Positions 10,208 to 22,368 of a stretch of 64,000 nucleotides of DNA are shown here, in pieces. Below the pieces are notes generated by a model, which did no database searches, was not told the origin of the DNA, and was given only the letters and a program-made list of their open reading frames with translations. The stretch lies in assembly GCA_014843695.1 (NCBI GenBank), contig CM026398.1:49813579-49877578 (forward strand), in the 5' to 3' direction. The translations under genes and the position numbers were made by a program. Each line of letters starts with the position of its first letter. Position 1 is the stretch's first letter. This DNA comes from Archivesica marissinica (lineage: Eukaryota; Mollusca; Bivalvia; Venerida; Vesicomyidae).

Positions 10208-10738
10208 TATAATAAACAAATCCAAATAAGTTTGCTTTATAGTCGCTTCCGCCGAGGCATTTGGGCGACTGGTTTCTCTAAAAAGTTTACGTTGTCATCT
10301 GCGTTGGTTATGTAGACAACTGGAAAGGCATCTTCGTTCTTCTCAGGGTGATAAGTCCTGTATCACCTTTCGAAGGGGTCCCTTGTAGGGCCACATCCTC
10401 CACGATTTGTCAGCTCACAGCAGCAATAATGGTTCCGGTTTCTTCGCTGGGGTCCTCACGCCATCGAGAAGTCTGCGTCCCACCGTCTTCCTTAAAGGAG
10501 ATCGCTCCCCTTGAAGGAGCCGGCTAAAAGAAAACCAGTTATCCGTCGTCGCCAGCACTAAGTGTTGCTGTCTCGCCAAGTAGGGAAGTTAGTCGAATGG
10601 TACTCTATATGTAAATGTAGTCACGCGATTCCGATGGCGCGACTTCCGTCAGCGAAGTCCTTGAACCATATTCCTGTTGTGAGCTGTGCCTAGGTCACGA
10701 CGTGCACGTAGTGGAGGAGAGACCTGGTATAATAAACA
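10208..10738 (-). repeat. Unclassified 510-bp element between 11-bp direct repeats
   Basis: The block is bounded by TATAATAAACA at 10208-10218 and 10728-10738. It has homologues at 38544-39078 and 63461-63995. It encodes no clear protein and does not begin with TG/CA ends typical of an LTR. The flanking repeats look like a target-site duplication, so it may be a short retroelement. Confidence 0.6.
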
Positions 10739-11031
10739 GTGTGTTTTTACGTTTATTTATCGTCGCTACTGGTTGCCCATATGAGCGACGCCTCCTGAAG
10801 AGATTAGTCATTTTAGATTTTTGGAGGATAGTGCAATGATACAGACAGAGACCCATTGCGTTAGAGTCTCCTCTGGTTCTTTTATGTGCACGGTGTAAAG
10901 CACCGACACGAGACCTCGGTTTAAAGTCCCATCTGAAAGACTGTTAATTTTATTAGGGTCAGACGGGGATCGAACCTGCGATCCATGGATTACCAGTCCA
11001 GCGTGTTACCACTGGACTACAGATCCGTCTG
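10739..11031 (-). repeat. SINE family A, full length
   Basis: Complete copy bounded by TATAATAAAC repeats (10728-10738 and 11032-11041), a likely target-site duplication. Homologous insertions are at 38252-38543 and 63171-63460. Confidence 0.9.
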
Positions 11032-11094
11032 TATAATAAACGAACACGTTACTTTACTTTTATACACCGGCATCAATTCAAATTAAAACAGTCA

Positions 11095-11215
11095 CAATGC
11101 ATTATGCTTGTGTGTTTTGGGGTTTAAAGTGGCATACACCGTATGGAGATTCTGAGTGCCCCTCCGAGCAGTAGTCCAGGCATGGACGGGCACTGAGGTT
11201 GAACCAGCGATCATG
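11095..11215 (-). repeat. SINE family C 3' fragment
   Basis: On the - strand it reads 'cagtgcccgtccatgcctgg' and on to 'ttaaaccccaaaacac', the 3' body of family C without the tRNA-like head. Homologous copies are at about 38066-38170 and 62990-63095. Confidence 0.7.
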
Positions 11216-12112
11216 TCAAATATTTTATAATAACGCAATTTTACATTTCAGTTAATAAGGCTGGAATAAAATGGCGAGATTACATCTGCTTTGGGCGCAC
11301 TAAAGTCTTGTTAATACGCTGACATCTCTAATGGAACGAGTCAAATCAGCAGTATGAGTAAATCGGCCGTGTAATCGGAAATAAGAAATATGGTGCTATA
11401 TGGACTTCTTCTTGTGTACAGTAAGTGTACGATATAAAATGGTATCAAGTAATTAAAGAGGACCACCTATTGATTGATCTTGGATCCACAGCAGAACGTT
11501 ATCGCTGTCAGTTTCGTGTAATGAGAGACATCTGTAATTATCTATTACCTCCCTTGGCAGATAAAGTCTGATTTATTCCAACATGTGAATAGGTCCTTTT
11601 AGTTAGAATCCTTTGTTTTTACTGTTGTGCTCTAACCAGATGTTGCGGTATGATAATTGGGATTTTATCAAAAATGTGTTAATTAAGTGATAACATTGTA
11701 TTACAAATAAGTACCCATTGCATATACTGTAGGAGATCTGTTGAGATATAGTAATTTAATAATCACAAAAAGGCGATAGTGGGATAACATTGCTAGCATG
11801 TCGTGCAAAGGAAACAACGATAAAAACAGAGGAAAACACTTAATAGGACCTATCTACTTTTAGGGAGTATTCAGGGGCAGTAACTGACCGATGTCTCTCA
11901 TTGGACATATAATAAATAGCTAGCCTTATCTAGGCGTTATAAGGAATTCGACAATATAATGATGAGCATTATAAGGAAGCATGCTCTATAATGAACGTAT
12001 ATATTGAAATCAGTGGTGTGTATAAATCAACATATTGAACCAATATTATATTGAAATCAGCCTTACAATTAATGGTGTTGTATAGAAACCAGTCTGGAAA
12101 CTATTTGTTACA
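11216..12112. other. Unassigned duplicated sequence
   Basis: No gene, RNA or known repeat is recognised. The stretch is present in all three segment copies (about 37180-38065 and 62100-62990). Confidence 0.5.
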
Positions 12113-12172
12113 ATGAAAACTATATGTTATAATGAAAACTATATGTTATAATGAAAACTATATGTTATTATT
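12113..12172 (+). repeat. 19-bp tandem repeat, about 3 units
   Basis: Units of 'aatgaaaactatatgttat'. The other two arms hold only a single unit (about 37150 and 62070), so expansion occurred in the left arm. Confidence 0.8.
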
Positions 12173-12179
12173 ACATTAG

Positions 12180-12215
<36 letters not shown>

Positions 12216-12218
12216 TGT
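12180..12218 (+). repeat. (GTGC)n microsatellite
   Basis: About nine GTGC tetranucleotides. The mirror is a (GCAC)n run at about 37105-37142, and an impure copy is at about 62035-62060. Confidence 0.95.
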
Positions 12219-12334
12219 TACATGTTGAAAACAACTAATTGTCTGCATATGTAAGGCAGACATTTATTATCTGTGATATTTCTATTCTTTATTTGTATTT
12301 TCTTTTTGTTTCAGTTAACAAAATTAGAAATTAT

Positions 12335-12435
12335 TCATATTGCATGCATGTGTATGATGTAACAGATTGTGTATGTAAATGATGCATGTATTATATAGTA
12401 TACTGCATATATAAATGTAACAGATGCATCATGAA
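12335..12435 (-). repeat. 58-bp minisatellite, about one unit
   Basis: One full unit plus flanks of the repeat that is expanded to about four units at 36717-36960 and about eleven at 61240-61900. It contains 'cagtatactatataatac' on the - strand. Confidence 0.85.
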
Positions 12436-12538
12436 GCAGTCTACACATGTATATTGAATAAATGGAATCATACGAAATCCAATAAAAGCATGTAATAAAA
12501 TTAAACATAAATGTGATTTGTTTCCCATCTTGTTTATA

Positions 12539-12744
12539 CAGTCAAACCTGTGTTAGTGGTCACCTCTACAATCAAACCCGTGTTAGTGGTCACCTCTATT
12601 AAGCAATGAACCTGCATTAAGCAGTCAGTTTCCAGAGTCCCAATATGTTGCTTTGTTATACATTTGACCTCCATTAAGCAGCCACCTGTGCTAAGCAGCC
12701 ACTTTCTGTTATTTCCTTGGCTGGCTGCTTAACAGGTTTGACTG
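12539..12744 (+). mobile_element. CAGT-ended MITE, family 1
   Basis: The element starts CAGTCAAACCTGT and ends ACAGGTTTGACTG, perfect 13-bp terminal inverted repeats, flanked by TA. The ends and the TA duplication resemble pogo/Tigger-like non-autonomous elements. The interior consists of repeated 'taagcagccac' motifs. Homologues are at 36407-36597 and 60947-61130. Confidence 0.8.
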
Positions 12745-13335
12745 TATTATATTCATACAAGACCCACAACACTAAAAGCTCGTATGCTGCTATAGTATAA
12801 CAAGGTTACGATTCAGATCTACCGAATTATTGCCAAACGTACAACATTTTAAATTAAAACCGGTTCTGTCAATAAATTTCAGATTGCAAGAGAAAAATGA
12901 GTAAACATTACTAGCTCAAGCTTTTGATATAAAATATATCTAACCTTCATAAACACCCTAAATCAGATTTATATAATGTCATAAATACTCTCTTATCAGT
13001 TAATTATAGGGAGCAAAGAACCCATAAACGAGTGTCTTTGTTCTGTTCTGTTCATAAATAATCCAATATCTGTACAACTAGACACCTATTACTAGTATCA
13101 TAGTGAGCAATGACACTTTGTTGCAATGGCTTGCCTGACATGTTGATGAGGCTAAACTCCGAACATAATTAGTTTATTTCGATTTGTATCTAACCTGGAG
13201 CTAGTATCATATAAACGTTTGTTGTGGTCGTATAACTAGTATTCCAAATATAAACACCCATGGCGATCAAGATAATAGTGAATATATACTTGCCCTCAAT
13301 ATCCTCCCGGTTGTACCACGATAGTCTGTTGATCC
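12745..13335. other. Unassigned duplicated sequence
   Basis: No gene or recognised repeat. It is present in all three segment copies (35823-36406 and 60356-60946) and borders the 31-bp array. Confidence 0.5.
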
Positions 13336-14603
13336 TACACAGTTTTCCCTGATTCTGTCAAGTTTCTACAGTTTTCCCAGATTCTGACAAGTTTCTACAA
13401 AGTTTTCCCAGATTCTGCCAAGGTTTTTACAAAGTTTTCCCTGATTCTGTCAAGTTTCTACAGTTTTCCCAGATTCTGACAAGTTTCTACAAAGTTTTCC
13501 CAGATTCTGCCAAGGTTTCTACAAAGATTTCCCAGATCATGCCATGTTTCTACAAAGTGTTCGATGATTCTGCCAAGTTTCTACCAAGTTTCTACAAAGT
13601 TTTCCCTGATTCTGCCAAGTTTCTACAAAGTTTTCCCAGATTCTGCTATGTTTCTACAAAGTGTTCCCGGATTCTGACAATTTTCTACAAAGCTTTCCCT
13701 GATTCTGCCACGTTTCTACAAAGTTTTCCCAGATTCTGCCAAGTTTCTACAAAGTGTTCCCGGATTCTGACAAGTTTCTACAAAGCTTTCCCTGATTCTG
13801 CCATGTTTCTACAAAGTTTTCCCTGATTCTGCCAAGTTTCTACAATGTTTTCCCTGATTCTGCCAAGTTTTTACAACGTTTTCCCTGATTCTGCCAAGTT
13901 TCTACAAAGTTTTCCCTGATTCTGCCATGTTTCTACAAAGTTTTCCCTTATTCTGCCATGTTTCTACAAAGTTTTCCCAGATTCTACAGTGTTCCCAGAT
14001 TCTGCCATGTTTCTACAAAGTGTTCCCGGATTCTGACAAGTTTCTACAAAGTTTTCCCAGATTCTGCCATGTTTCTACAAAGTTTTCCCTGATTCTGCCA
14101 AGTTTTTACAAAGTTTTCCCTGATTCTGCCATGTTTCTACAAAGTTTTCCCTGATTCTGCCAAGTTTTTACAAAGTTTTCCCTGATTCTGCCAAGTTTCT
14201 ACAACGTTTTCCCTGATTCTGCCAAGTTTCTACAAAGTTTTCCCTGATTCTGCCAAGTTTCTACAAAGTTTTCCCTGATTCTGCCAAGTTTCTACAAAGT
14301 TTTCCCTGGTTCTGACAAATTTCTACAACGTTTTTCCTAGTTCTGCCAAGTTTCTACAGTGTTCCCTGATTCTGACAAATTTCTACAAAGTTTTCCCTGG
14401 TTCTGACAAATTTCTACATTGTTTGCCCTGATCTGACAAATTTCTACAATATTTTCCCTGATTCTGACAAATTTCTACAAAGTTTTCCCCGATTCTGCCA
14501 TGTTTCTACAAAGTTTTCCCTGATTCTGCCAAGTTTCTACAAAGTTTTCCCTGATTCTGACAAATTTCTGCAAAGTTTTCCCTGATTCTGACAAATTTCT
14601 ACA
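13336..14603 (+). repeat. 31-bp minisatellite, about 40 units
   Basis: Units of 'tttctacaaag' plus 'ttttccctgattctgccaag'. Homologous arrays at 33905-35822 (about 60 units) and 59750-60355 (about 20 units) are in reverse orientation. Short open frames here are by-products of the array. Confidence 0.95.
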
Positions 14604-14905
14604 TCGTTTGTGTATTTAATGCCATCATTTGTGTACTTAATGCCATCGTTTGTGTACTTAATGCCATCGTTTGTGTACTTAATGCCATCGTTTGTGTACT
14701 TAATGCCATCGTTTGTGTACTTAATGCCATCGTTTGTGTACTTAATGCCATTGTTTGTGTACTTAATGCCATCGTTTGTGTATTTAATGCCATCGTTTGT
14801 GTACTTAATGCCATCGTTTGTGTATTTAATGCCATCGTTTGTGTACTTAATGCCATCATTTGTGCACTTAATGCCATCGTTTGTGTATTTAGTGTATACA
14901 AATTT
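14604..14905 (+). repeat. 21-bp minisatellite, about 14 units
   Basis: Units of 'atgccatcgtttgtgtactta'. The period is divisible by three, so it is open in several frames and mimics a repetitive protein. It abuts the 31-bp array directly, unlike the other two copies, where about 1.6 kb separates the arrays. Confidence 0.95.
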
Positions 14906-15310
14906 ATTTTATCTTAGCTCGATTGCGAAACAAGTTCTTACAACTTATATTAATCACTCTCGAGACCTCATTCCCCTTGGGAGAGAGGAGAAATGTGGGA
15001 TTTAAATGCCTTGCCTAAGGGCACAATCGTAATGGCATATCTATTTAATGCCGTTGTTTGTGTATTTAATGCCGTCACTTTAAGAAGGAAATCTACAAAC
15101 ATTTCATTGACATTATCAGTGCTAAAACGGCAAAAAGAATTCAGGTGTCTAAGTTAGTCTGACAGTGGCATGTGTACACAAATGTATTATGATGGTGGCC
15201 CTACTCACGCCTGGTATACCATACATGAAATGTATATGTGGAACGGCGAATGGCCCGGAGTGAGTTAGAGCCCCGCTGGAGCCGTTACGATTGTTCCCCT
15301 AGGCAAAGCA
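14892..15310 (-). repeat. SINE family B fragments and flanks
   Basis: 14892-15033 is a reverse-strand family B tail ('ttgcgaaacaagttctt', 'attaatcactctcgagacc'). 15239-15310 holds a forward-oriented head remnant with the B-box-like 'agccccgctggagccg'. Between them lies duplicated non-coding sequence, also found at about 31255-31450 and 57065-57230. An internal deletion joins this to the family C copy that follows. Confidence 0.65.
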
Positions 15311-15535
15311 TTTTTATTTGTTGGTGGAAGATCAAGGTTGCCCTCCGAAGAGTATTGCAGGCATGGACGGACACCTGGGAACAACCACCGACCTACCACA
15401 AACCAGCTGGATAGCTTCCTCACATGAAATGTTTTGAAACCCCCAGTGGGATTCGAACCATCAGTGGTGAGGGGCAGTGATTTGAAGTCGACGAGCGTAA
15501 CCATGTGGGCACGGAGGCCCCTCAGCACTGTAATA
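15311..15535 (-). repeat. SINE family C (reverse)
   Basis: On the - strand it has a tRNA-like head with 'tggttcgaatcccactgggg' and a body with 'gaggaagctatccagctgg'. Homologous copies are at 30641-30900 and 56441-56715. The 3' end is deleted here. Confidence 0.8.
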
Positions 15536-15579
15536 CAGATCTATAATTTTGCAACAATCGAATTGCAATCCAATAACTA

Positions 15580-16597
15580 GTGAATGAGACTATCCAGACT
15601 GGTCAGCAAACCAATGCATAACTAGTGAATGGACTAATCCAGACTGGTCAGCAAACCAATGCATAACTAGTGAATGGACTAATCCAGACTGGTCAACAAA
15701 CCAATTCATAACTAGTGAATGGACTAATCCAGACTGTTCAGCAAACCAATGCATAACTAGTGAATGGACTAATCCAGACTGGTCAACAAACCAATGCATA
15801 ACTAGTGAATGGACTAATCCAGACTGGTCAGCAAACCAATGCATAACTAGTGAATGGACTAATCCAGACTGGTCACAAACCAATGCTAACTAGTGAATGT
15901 GGATAATCCAGACGTCAGCAAACCAATGCATAACTAGTGAGGACAATCCAGACGCACAACCAAAAATGGACTAATCCAGACTGGTCAGCAAACCAATGCA
16001 TAACTAGTGAATGGACTAATCCAGACTGGTCAGCAAACCAATGCATAACTAGTGAATGGACTAATCCAGACTGGTCACAAACCAAAAACAAAACAACCAA
16101 CCACACACCAACAAACAAAACAACCAACCACACACCAACAAAAAAACAACCAACCACACACCAACAAAAAAGACTAATCCAGACTGGTCAGCAAACCAAT
16201 GCATAACTAGTGAATGGACTAATCCAGACTGGTCAACAAACCAATGCATAACTAGTGAATGGACTAATCCAGACTGGTCAGCAAACCAATGCATAACTAG
16301 TGAATGGACTAATCCAGACTGGTCAGCAAACCAATGTATAACTAGTGAATGGACTAATCCAGACTGGTCAGCAAACCAATGTATAACTAGTGAATGGACT
16401 AATCCAGACTGGTCAGCAAACCAATGCATAACTAGTGAATGAGACTAATCCAGACTGGTCAACAAACCAATGCATAACTAGTGAATGGACTAATCCAGAC
16501 TGGTCAACAAACCAATGCATAACTAGTGAATGGACTAATCCAGACTGGTCAACAAACCAATGCATAACTAGTGAATGGACTAATCCAGACTGGTGAC
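15580..16597 (+). repeat. 45-bp minisatellite with an unrelated island
   Basis: About 20 units of 'aactagtgaatggactaatc' plus 'cagactggtcagcaaacc'. The period is a multiple of three, giving false open frames. At 16078-16172 the array is interrupted by a short tandem of 'caaccacacaccaacaaa' units. Other copies are at 29930-30640 and 55586-56388. Confidence 0.95.
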
Positions 16598-17033
16598 AGT
16601 CAGCAATAAAAGTATAGGTATGAACACGGATCAACCCAGGTTATAATATACTGTCAAAATAAGTATTTACAATTTATATACATGTATACAAGGGTTGTGA
16701 AACATGCAATTTGTTTATACACAGGCACTAGAATTCACATTGGGTGAAATACAACATCATGTGGACTGCCACCCCAAAACTATGCTTTTCCTTCATTCAA
16801 TCAATAACCCTGGCAACAATCCCTAGACACATTGTAACAGTAGTGTATAGCTGCAAAGTGCATTCTACTGGTAGATTCTGCGGGAAATGCTTTGGTGAAC
16901 AGTGAACTAAAAGATTTCACGCTTTCATTTACTGTTCACTGTCCTGGAATGAAGTAGCTAAGTTAAGTTTTATTGTCCGCAGTGTATTATCGAACTCGGA
17001 GGAACTTCTCTTCATAAAGTTTTGATAGATTTG
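16598..17033 (-). other. 3' flank and UTR remnant of the truncated NOPCHAP1-like copy
   Basis: Read on the - strand this matches the sequence downstream of the NOPCHAP1-like stop codon (29485-29925 and 55144-55585), including the AATAAA signal (complement at 16968-16973). No separate gene is seen. Confidence 0.75.
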
Positions 17034-17092
17034 TCATATAAGCTCATCAACACTTGGTACATCTTCAACAAGAGGTCTACCGTGTCTCACTT
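17034..17092 (-). pseudogene. Fragment of the last NOPCHAP1-like exon at the duplication breakpoint
   Basis: On the - strand it encodes VRHGRPLVEDVPSVDELI and a TGA (17034-17036), matching the C-terminus of the intact copies (VRHGRPLVEDVPSVNEIK). Upstream of the valine codon the homology stops abruptly, and a LINE fragment follows on the + strand. No promoter or other exons are attached, so this is a truncated remnant. The three differences near the end show divergence from the intact copies. Confidence 0.85.
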
Positions 17093-17887
17093 GATATTGT
17101 ACTGTCCAATTATCGTCCTATGAGCAACTTAACATTTCTATCTAAACTCACAGAAAAGGCAGCCTTGTTTAGATTAAACGATCATGTCAGTAAAAACAAC
17201 CTTCTGCCGAAGAACCAGTCTGCGTATAGACGCTATCACTCATGTGAAACTGCAATACTCAGGTTAGTGAGTGATCTACTAAATGGCATGGAACACCAAG
17301 AAGTCAGTGCTCTCATGGCATTGGACTTAAGCGCCGCGTTTGACACGGTTGACCACGATATTCTAGTGCAAGTGCTGAAATCACAGTATTGACTTAGTGG
17401 TGCAGCTATTCATTGGATCGACTCTTATCTAAGACCACTCAGCTGTAGTGTCACTGTCGACTCCGCCGTATCAACCCTACGTCCACTACAGTGTAGCATC
17501 CCCCAGGTTAGCTGTTTAGAGCCATGGCTCTACTTGACTTATGCCGGAACATTGTTCAGTGTAATCCCTCAGTCAATTTCATTATATGGATTTGCAGATG
17601 ATCACATAGCAAACAAAATGTTTAAACCAACATCTGAGGATAATGAAAAACAAGCTATCCAAGAACTTGAAAATTGTGCTTTAAAGATCGATAACTGGAT
17701 GAAGCAAAACAAACTCTTAATGAACTCATCAAAAACTGAATTCATCTTATTTGGGAGCAGACATCAACTCAAAAAATGCTCAGTAACAGAACTTAACGTT
17801 GCTAGTGACAAGATCAAACATGTGAGCTGTATAAGGTATATTGGTGCATATTTAGACGAGAATCTCAGTTTTAAAGATCACAGGTAG
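17093..17887 (+). pseudogene. LINE reverse transcriptase fragment (decayed)
   Basis: Two open pieces (17054-17392 and 17534-17887) read as RT: YRPMSNLTFLSKLTEK, NQSAYRRYHSCETA, ALDLSAAFDTVDHD, GFADDH and MNSSKTEFILFG. A stop at about 17390, a damaged middle part and the absence of endonuclease mark it as a remnant. Its motifs (LSAAFDTVDH) differ from those of the LINE at 1309-4988, so it belongs to a different family. It starts at the inverted-duplication breakpoint and ends before the first assembly gap. Confidence 0.85.
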
Positions 17888-17956
17888 ATTTTAGTTCCAT
17901 TAAAATATTTAATTAAGACTGAAACGCTGCTCATGTTAAGTCGTTAGCACCTTACT

Positions 17957-18956
17957 NNNNNNNNNNNNNNNNNNNNNNNNNNNNNNNNNNNNNNNNNNNN
18001 NNNNNNNNNNNNNNNNNNNNNNNNNNNNNNNNNNNNNNNNNNNNNNNNNNNNNNNNNNNNNNNNNNNNNNNNNNNNNNNNNNNNNNNNNNNNNNNNNNNN
18101 NNNNNNNNNNNNNNNNNNNNNNNNNNNNNNNNNNNNNNNNNNNNNNNNNNNNNNNNNNNNNNNNNNNNNNNNNNNNNNNNNNNNNNNNNNNNNNNNNNNN
18201 NNNNNNNNNNNNNNNNNNNNNNNNNNNNNNNNNNNNNNNNNNNNNNNNNNNNNNNNNNNNNNNNNNNNNNNNNNNNNNNNNNNNNNNNNNNNNNNNNNNN
18301 NNNNNNNNNNNNNNNNNNNNNNNNNNNNNNNNNNNNNNNNNNNNNNNNNNNNNNNNNNNNNNNNNNNNNNNNNNNNNNNNNNNNNNNNNNNNNNNNNNNN
18401 NNNNNNNNNNNNNNNNNNNNNNNNNNNNNNNNNNNNNNNNNNNNNNNNNNNNNNNNNNNNNNNNNNNNNNNNNNNNNNNNNNNNNNNNNNNNNNNNNNNN
18501 NNNNNNNNNNNNNNNNNNNNNNNNNNNNNNNNNNNNNNNNNNNNNNNNNNNNNNNNNNNNNNNNNNNNNNNNNNNNNNNNNNNNNNNNNNNNNNNNNNNN
18601 NNNNNNNNNNNNNNNNNNNNNNNNNNNNNNNNNNNNNNNNNNNNNNNNNNNNNNNNNNNNNNNNNNNNNNNNNNNNNNNNNNNNNNNNNNNNNNNNNNNN
18701 NNNNNNNNNNNNNNNNNNNNNNNNNNNNNNNNNNNNNNNNNNNNNNNNNNNNNNNNNNNNNNNNNNNNNNNNNNNNNNNNNNNNNNNNNNNNNNNNNNNN
18801 NNNNNNNNNNNNNNNNNNNNNNNNNNNNNNNNNNNNNNNNNNNNNNNNNNNNNNNNNNNNNNNNNNNNNNNNNNNNNNNNNNNNNNNNNNNNNNNNNNNN
18901 NNNNNNNNNNNNNNNNNNNNNNNNNNNNNNNNNNNNNNNNNNNNNNNNNNNNNNNN
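17957..18956. other. Assembly gap (1000 N)
   Basis: Exactly 1000 N, a conventional placeholder length. The right edge opens directly into the AT-containing satellite, so the missing sequence probably includes more of that satellite. Confidence 0.99.
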
Positions 18957-19558
18957 AGTAACACATGTATATATATATACAAGCATACACAAGTAACACA
19001 TGGATATATATATACAAGCATACACAAGTAACACATGGATATATATACAAGCATACACAAGTAACACATGTATATATATATACAAGCATACACAAGTAAC
19101 ACATGTAAATATATATATATACAAGCATACACAAGTAACACATCATGGATATATACATATACAAGCATACACAAGTAACACATGGATATATATATACAAG
19201 CATACACAAGTAACACATGGATATATATATACAAGCATGCACAAGTAACACATGGATATATATATACAAGCATGCACAAGTAACACGTGGATATATATAT
19301 ACAAGCATGCACAAGTAACACATGGATATATATATATACAAGCAGACACAAGTAACACATGGATATATATACAAGCATACACAAGTAACACATGGATATA
19401 TATACAAGCATACACTAGTAACACATGGATATATATACAAGCATACACAAGTAACACATGGATATATATACAAGCATACACAAGTAACACATGGATATAT
19501 ATACAAGCATACACAAGTAACACATGGATATATATACAAGCATACACAAGTAACACAT

Positions 19559-19591
<33 letters not shown>

Positions 19592-19799
19592 AGCATACAC
19601 AAGTAACAATGGATATATATATATATACAAGCATACACAAGTAACACATGGATATATATATATACAAGCATACACAAGTAACACATGGATATATATATAC
19701 AAGCATACACAAGTAACACATGGATATATATATATATATACAAGCATACACAAGAACACATGGATTTATATATATACAAGCATACACAAGTAACACATG

Positions 19800-19830
<31 letters not shown>

Positions 19831-21083
19831 GCATACACAGTAACACATGGATATATATATATACAAGCATACACAAGTAACACATGGATATATATACAAG
19901 CATACACAAGTAACACATGGATATATATACAAGCATACACAAGTAACACATGGATATATATACAAGCATACACAAGTAACACATGGATATATATACAAGC
20001 ATACACAAGTAACACATGGATATATATACAAGCATACACAAGTAACACACGGATATATATATACAAGCATACACAAGTAACACATGGATATATATATATA
20101 CAAGCATACACAGTAACACAGGATATATATACAAGCATACACAAGTAACACATGGATATATATATACAAGCATACACAAGTAACACATGGATATATATAT
20201 ATATATATATATATACAAGCATACACAAGTAACACATGGATATATTATACAAGCATACACAAGTAACACATGGATATATATATATACAAGCATACACAAG
20301 TAACACATGGATATATATATATATACAAGCATACACAAGTAACACATGGATATATATATATATACAAGCATACACAAGTAACACATGGATATATATATAC
20401 AAGCATACACAAGTAACACATGGATATATATACAAGCATACACAAGTAACACATGGATTATATATACAAGCATACACAAGTAACACATGGATATATATAT
20501 ATACAAGCATACACAAGTAACACATGGATATATATATATATACAAGCATACACAAGTAACACATGGATATATATATATATACAAGCATACACAAGTAACA
20601 CATGGATATATATACAAGCATACACAAGTAACACATGGATATATATACAAGCATACACTAGTAACACATGGATATATATACAAGCATACACAAGTAACAC
20701 ATGGATATATATACAAGCATACACAAGTAACACATGGATATATATACAAGCATACACAAGTAACACATGGATATATATACAAGCATACACAAGTAACACA
20801 TGGATATATATACAAGCATACACAAGTAACACACGGATATATATACAAGCATACACAAGTAACACATGGATATATATATACAAGCATACACAAGTAACAC
20901 ATGGATATATATACAAGCATACACAAGTAACACATGGATATATATATATACAAGCATACACAAGTAACACATGGATATATATATATACAAGCATACACAA
21001 GTAACACATGGATATATATATATACAAGCATACACAAGTAACACATGGATATATATATATACAAGCATACACAAGTAGCACAT

Positions 21084-21122
<39 letters not shown>

Positions 21123-22368
21123 AGCATACACAAGTAACACATGGATATATATATACAAGCATACACAAGTAACACATGGATATATATATACAAGCATACA
21201 CAAGTAACACATGGATATATATACAAGCATACACAAGTAACACATGGATATATATATATACAAGCATACACAAGTAACACATGGATATATTACAAGCATA
21301 CACAAGTAACACATGGATATATATATATACAAGCATACACAAGTAACACATGTATATATATACAAGCATACACAAGTAACACATGGATATATATATATAT
21401 ATACAAGCATACACAAGTAACACATGGATATATATATATATACAAGCATACACAAGTAACACATGGATATATATATATACAAGCATACACAAGTAACACA
21501 TGGATATATATATATACAAGCATACACAAGTAACACATGGATATATATACAAGCATACACAAGTAACACATGGATATATATATATATATATTACAAGCAT
21601 ACACAAGTAACACATGGATATATATATATATACAAGCATACACAAGTAACACATGGATATATATATACAAGCATACACAAGTAACACATGGATATATATA
21701 CAAGCATACACAAGTAACACATGGATATATATATACAAGCATACACAAGTAACACATGGATATATATATACAAGCATACACAAGTAACACATGGATATAT
21801 ATATATACAAGCATACACAAGTAACACATGGTATATATATACAAGCATACACAAGTAACACATGGATATATATATACAAGCATACACAAGTAACACATGG
21901 ATATATATACAAGCATACACAAGTAACACATGTATATATATATACAAGCATACACAAGTAACACATGTAAATATATATATACAAGCATACACAAGTAACA
22001 CATCATGGATATATACATATACAAGCATACACAAGTAACACATGGATATATATATACAAGCATACACAAGTAACACATGGATATATATATACAAGCATGC
22101 ACAAGTAACACATGGATATATATATACAAGCATGCACAAGTAACACGTGGATATATATATACAAGCATGCACAAGTAACACATGGATATATATATATACA
22201 AGCAGACACAAGTAACACATGGATATATATATATACAAGCATACACAAGTAACACATGGATATATATATATATATATATATATACAAGCATACACAAGTA
22301 ACACATGGATATATATATATACAAGCATACACAAGTAACACATATATATATATATATACAAGCATACA
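18957..22368 (+). repeat. AT-rich satellite array, 3.4 kb
   Basis: About 100 units of 'acaagcatacacaagtaaca' plus 'catgg' and a variable (AT)n run, giving a unit length of about 31-50 bp. Unit variants (catgtaaat, catcatgg, gcatgcac, agcagacac, cactagtaac, cacacgg) recur in the same order, indicating higher-order duplication. The many long frames across this array are artefacts. Confidence 0.97.

Larger units (their letters stand above)
1..17092 (-). repeat. Left arm of a large inverted duplication
   Basis: Read on the reverse strand, this arm matches 29426-46395. Both arms hold, in the same order, the 75-bp palindrome, the 69-bp array, the chitin-binding gene, SINEs, a CAGT-ended MITE and the 31-, 21- and 45-bp arrays. 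The match begins at base 1, so the arm may extend beyond the window. It ends inside the last NOPCHAP1-like exon, where the sequence changes abruptly after 17092. This arm uniquely carries a LINE (1309-4988) and lacks about 1.6 kb between its 31-bp and 21-bp arrays. Confidence 0.93.

Noticed and set aside
12180..12218. Telomere-like or centromeric signal
   Set aside because: Simple (GTGC)n microsatellite; no TTAGGG-type repeat is present in the window.
13336..14603. CRISPR-like array
   Set aside because: Units are contiguous without unique spacers and the setting is eukaryotic; it is a minisatellite.
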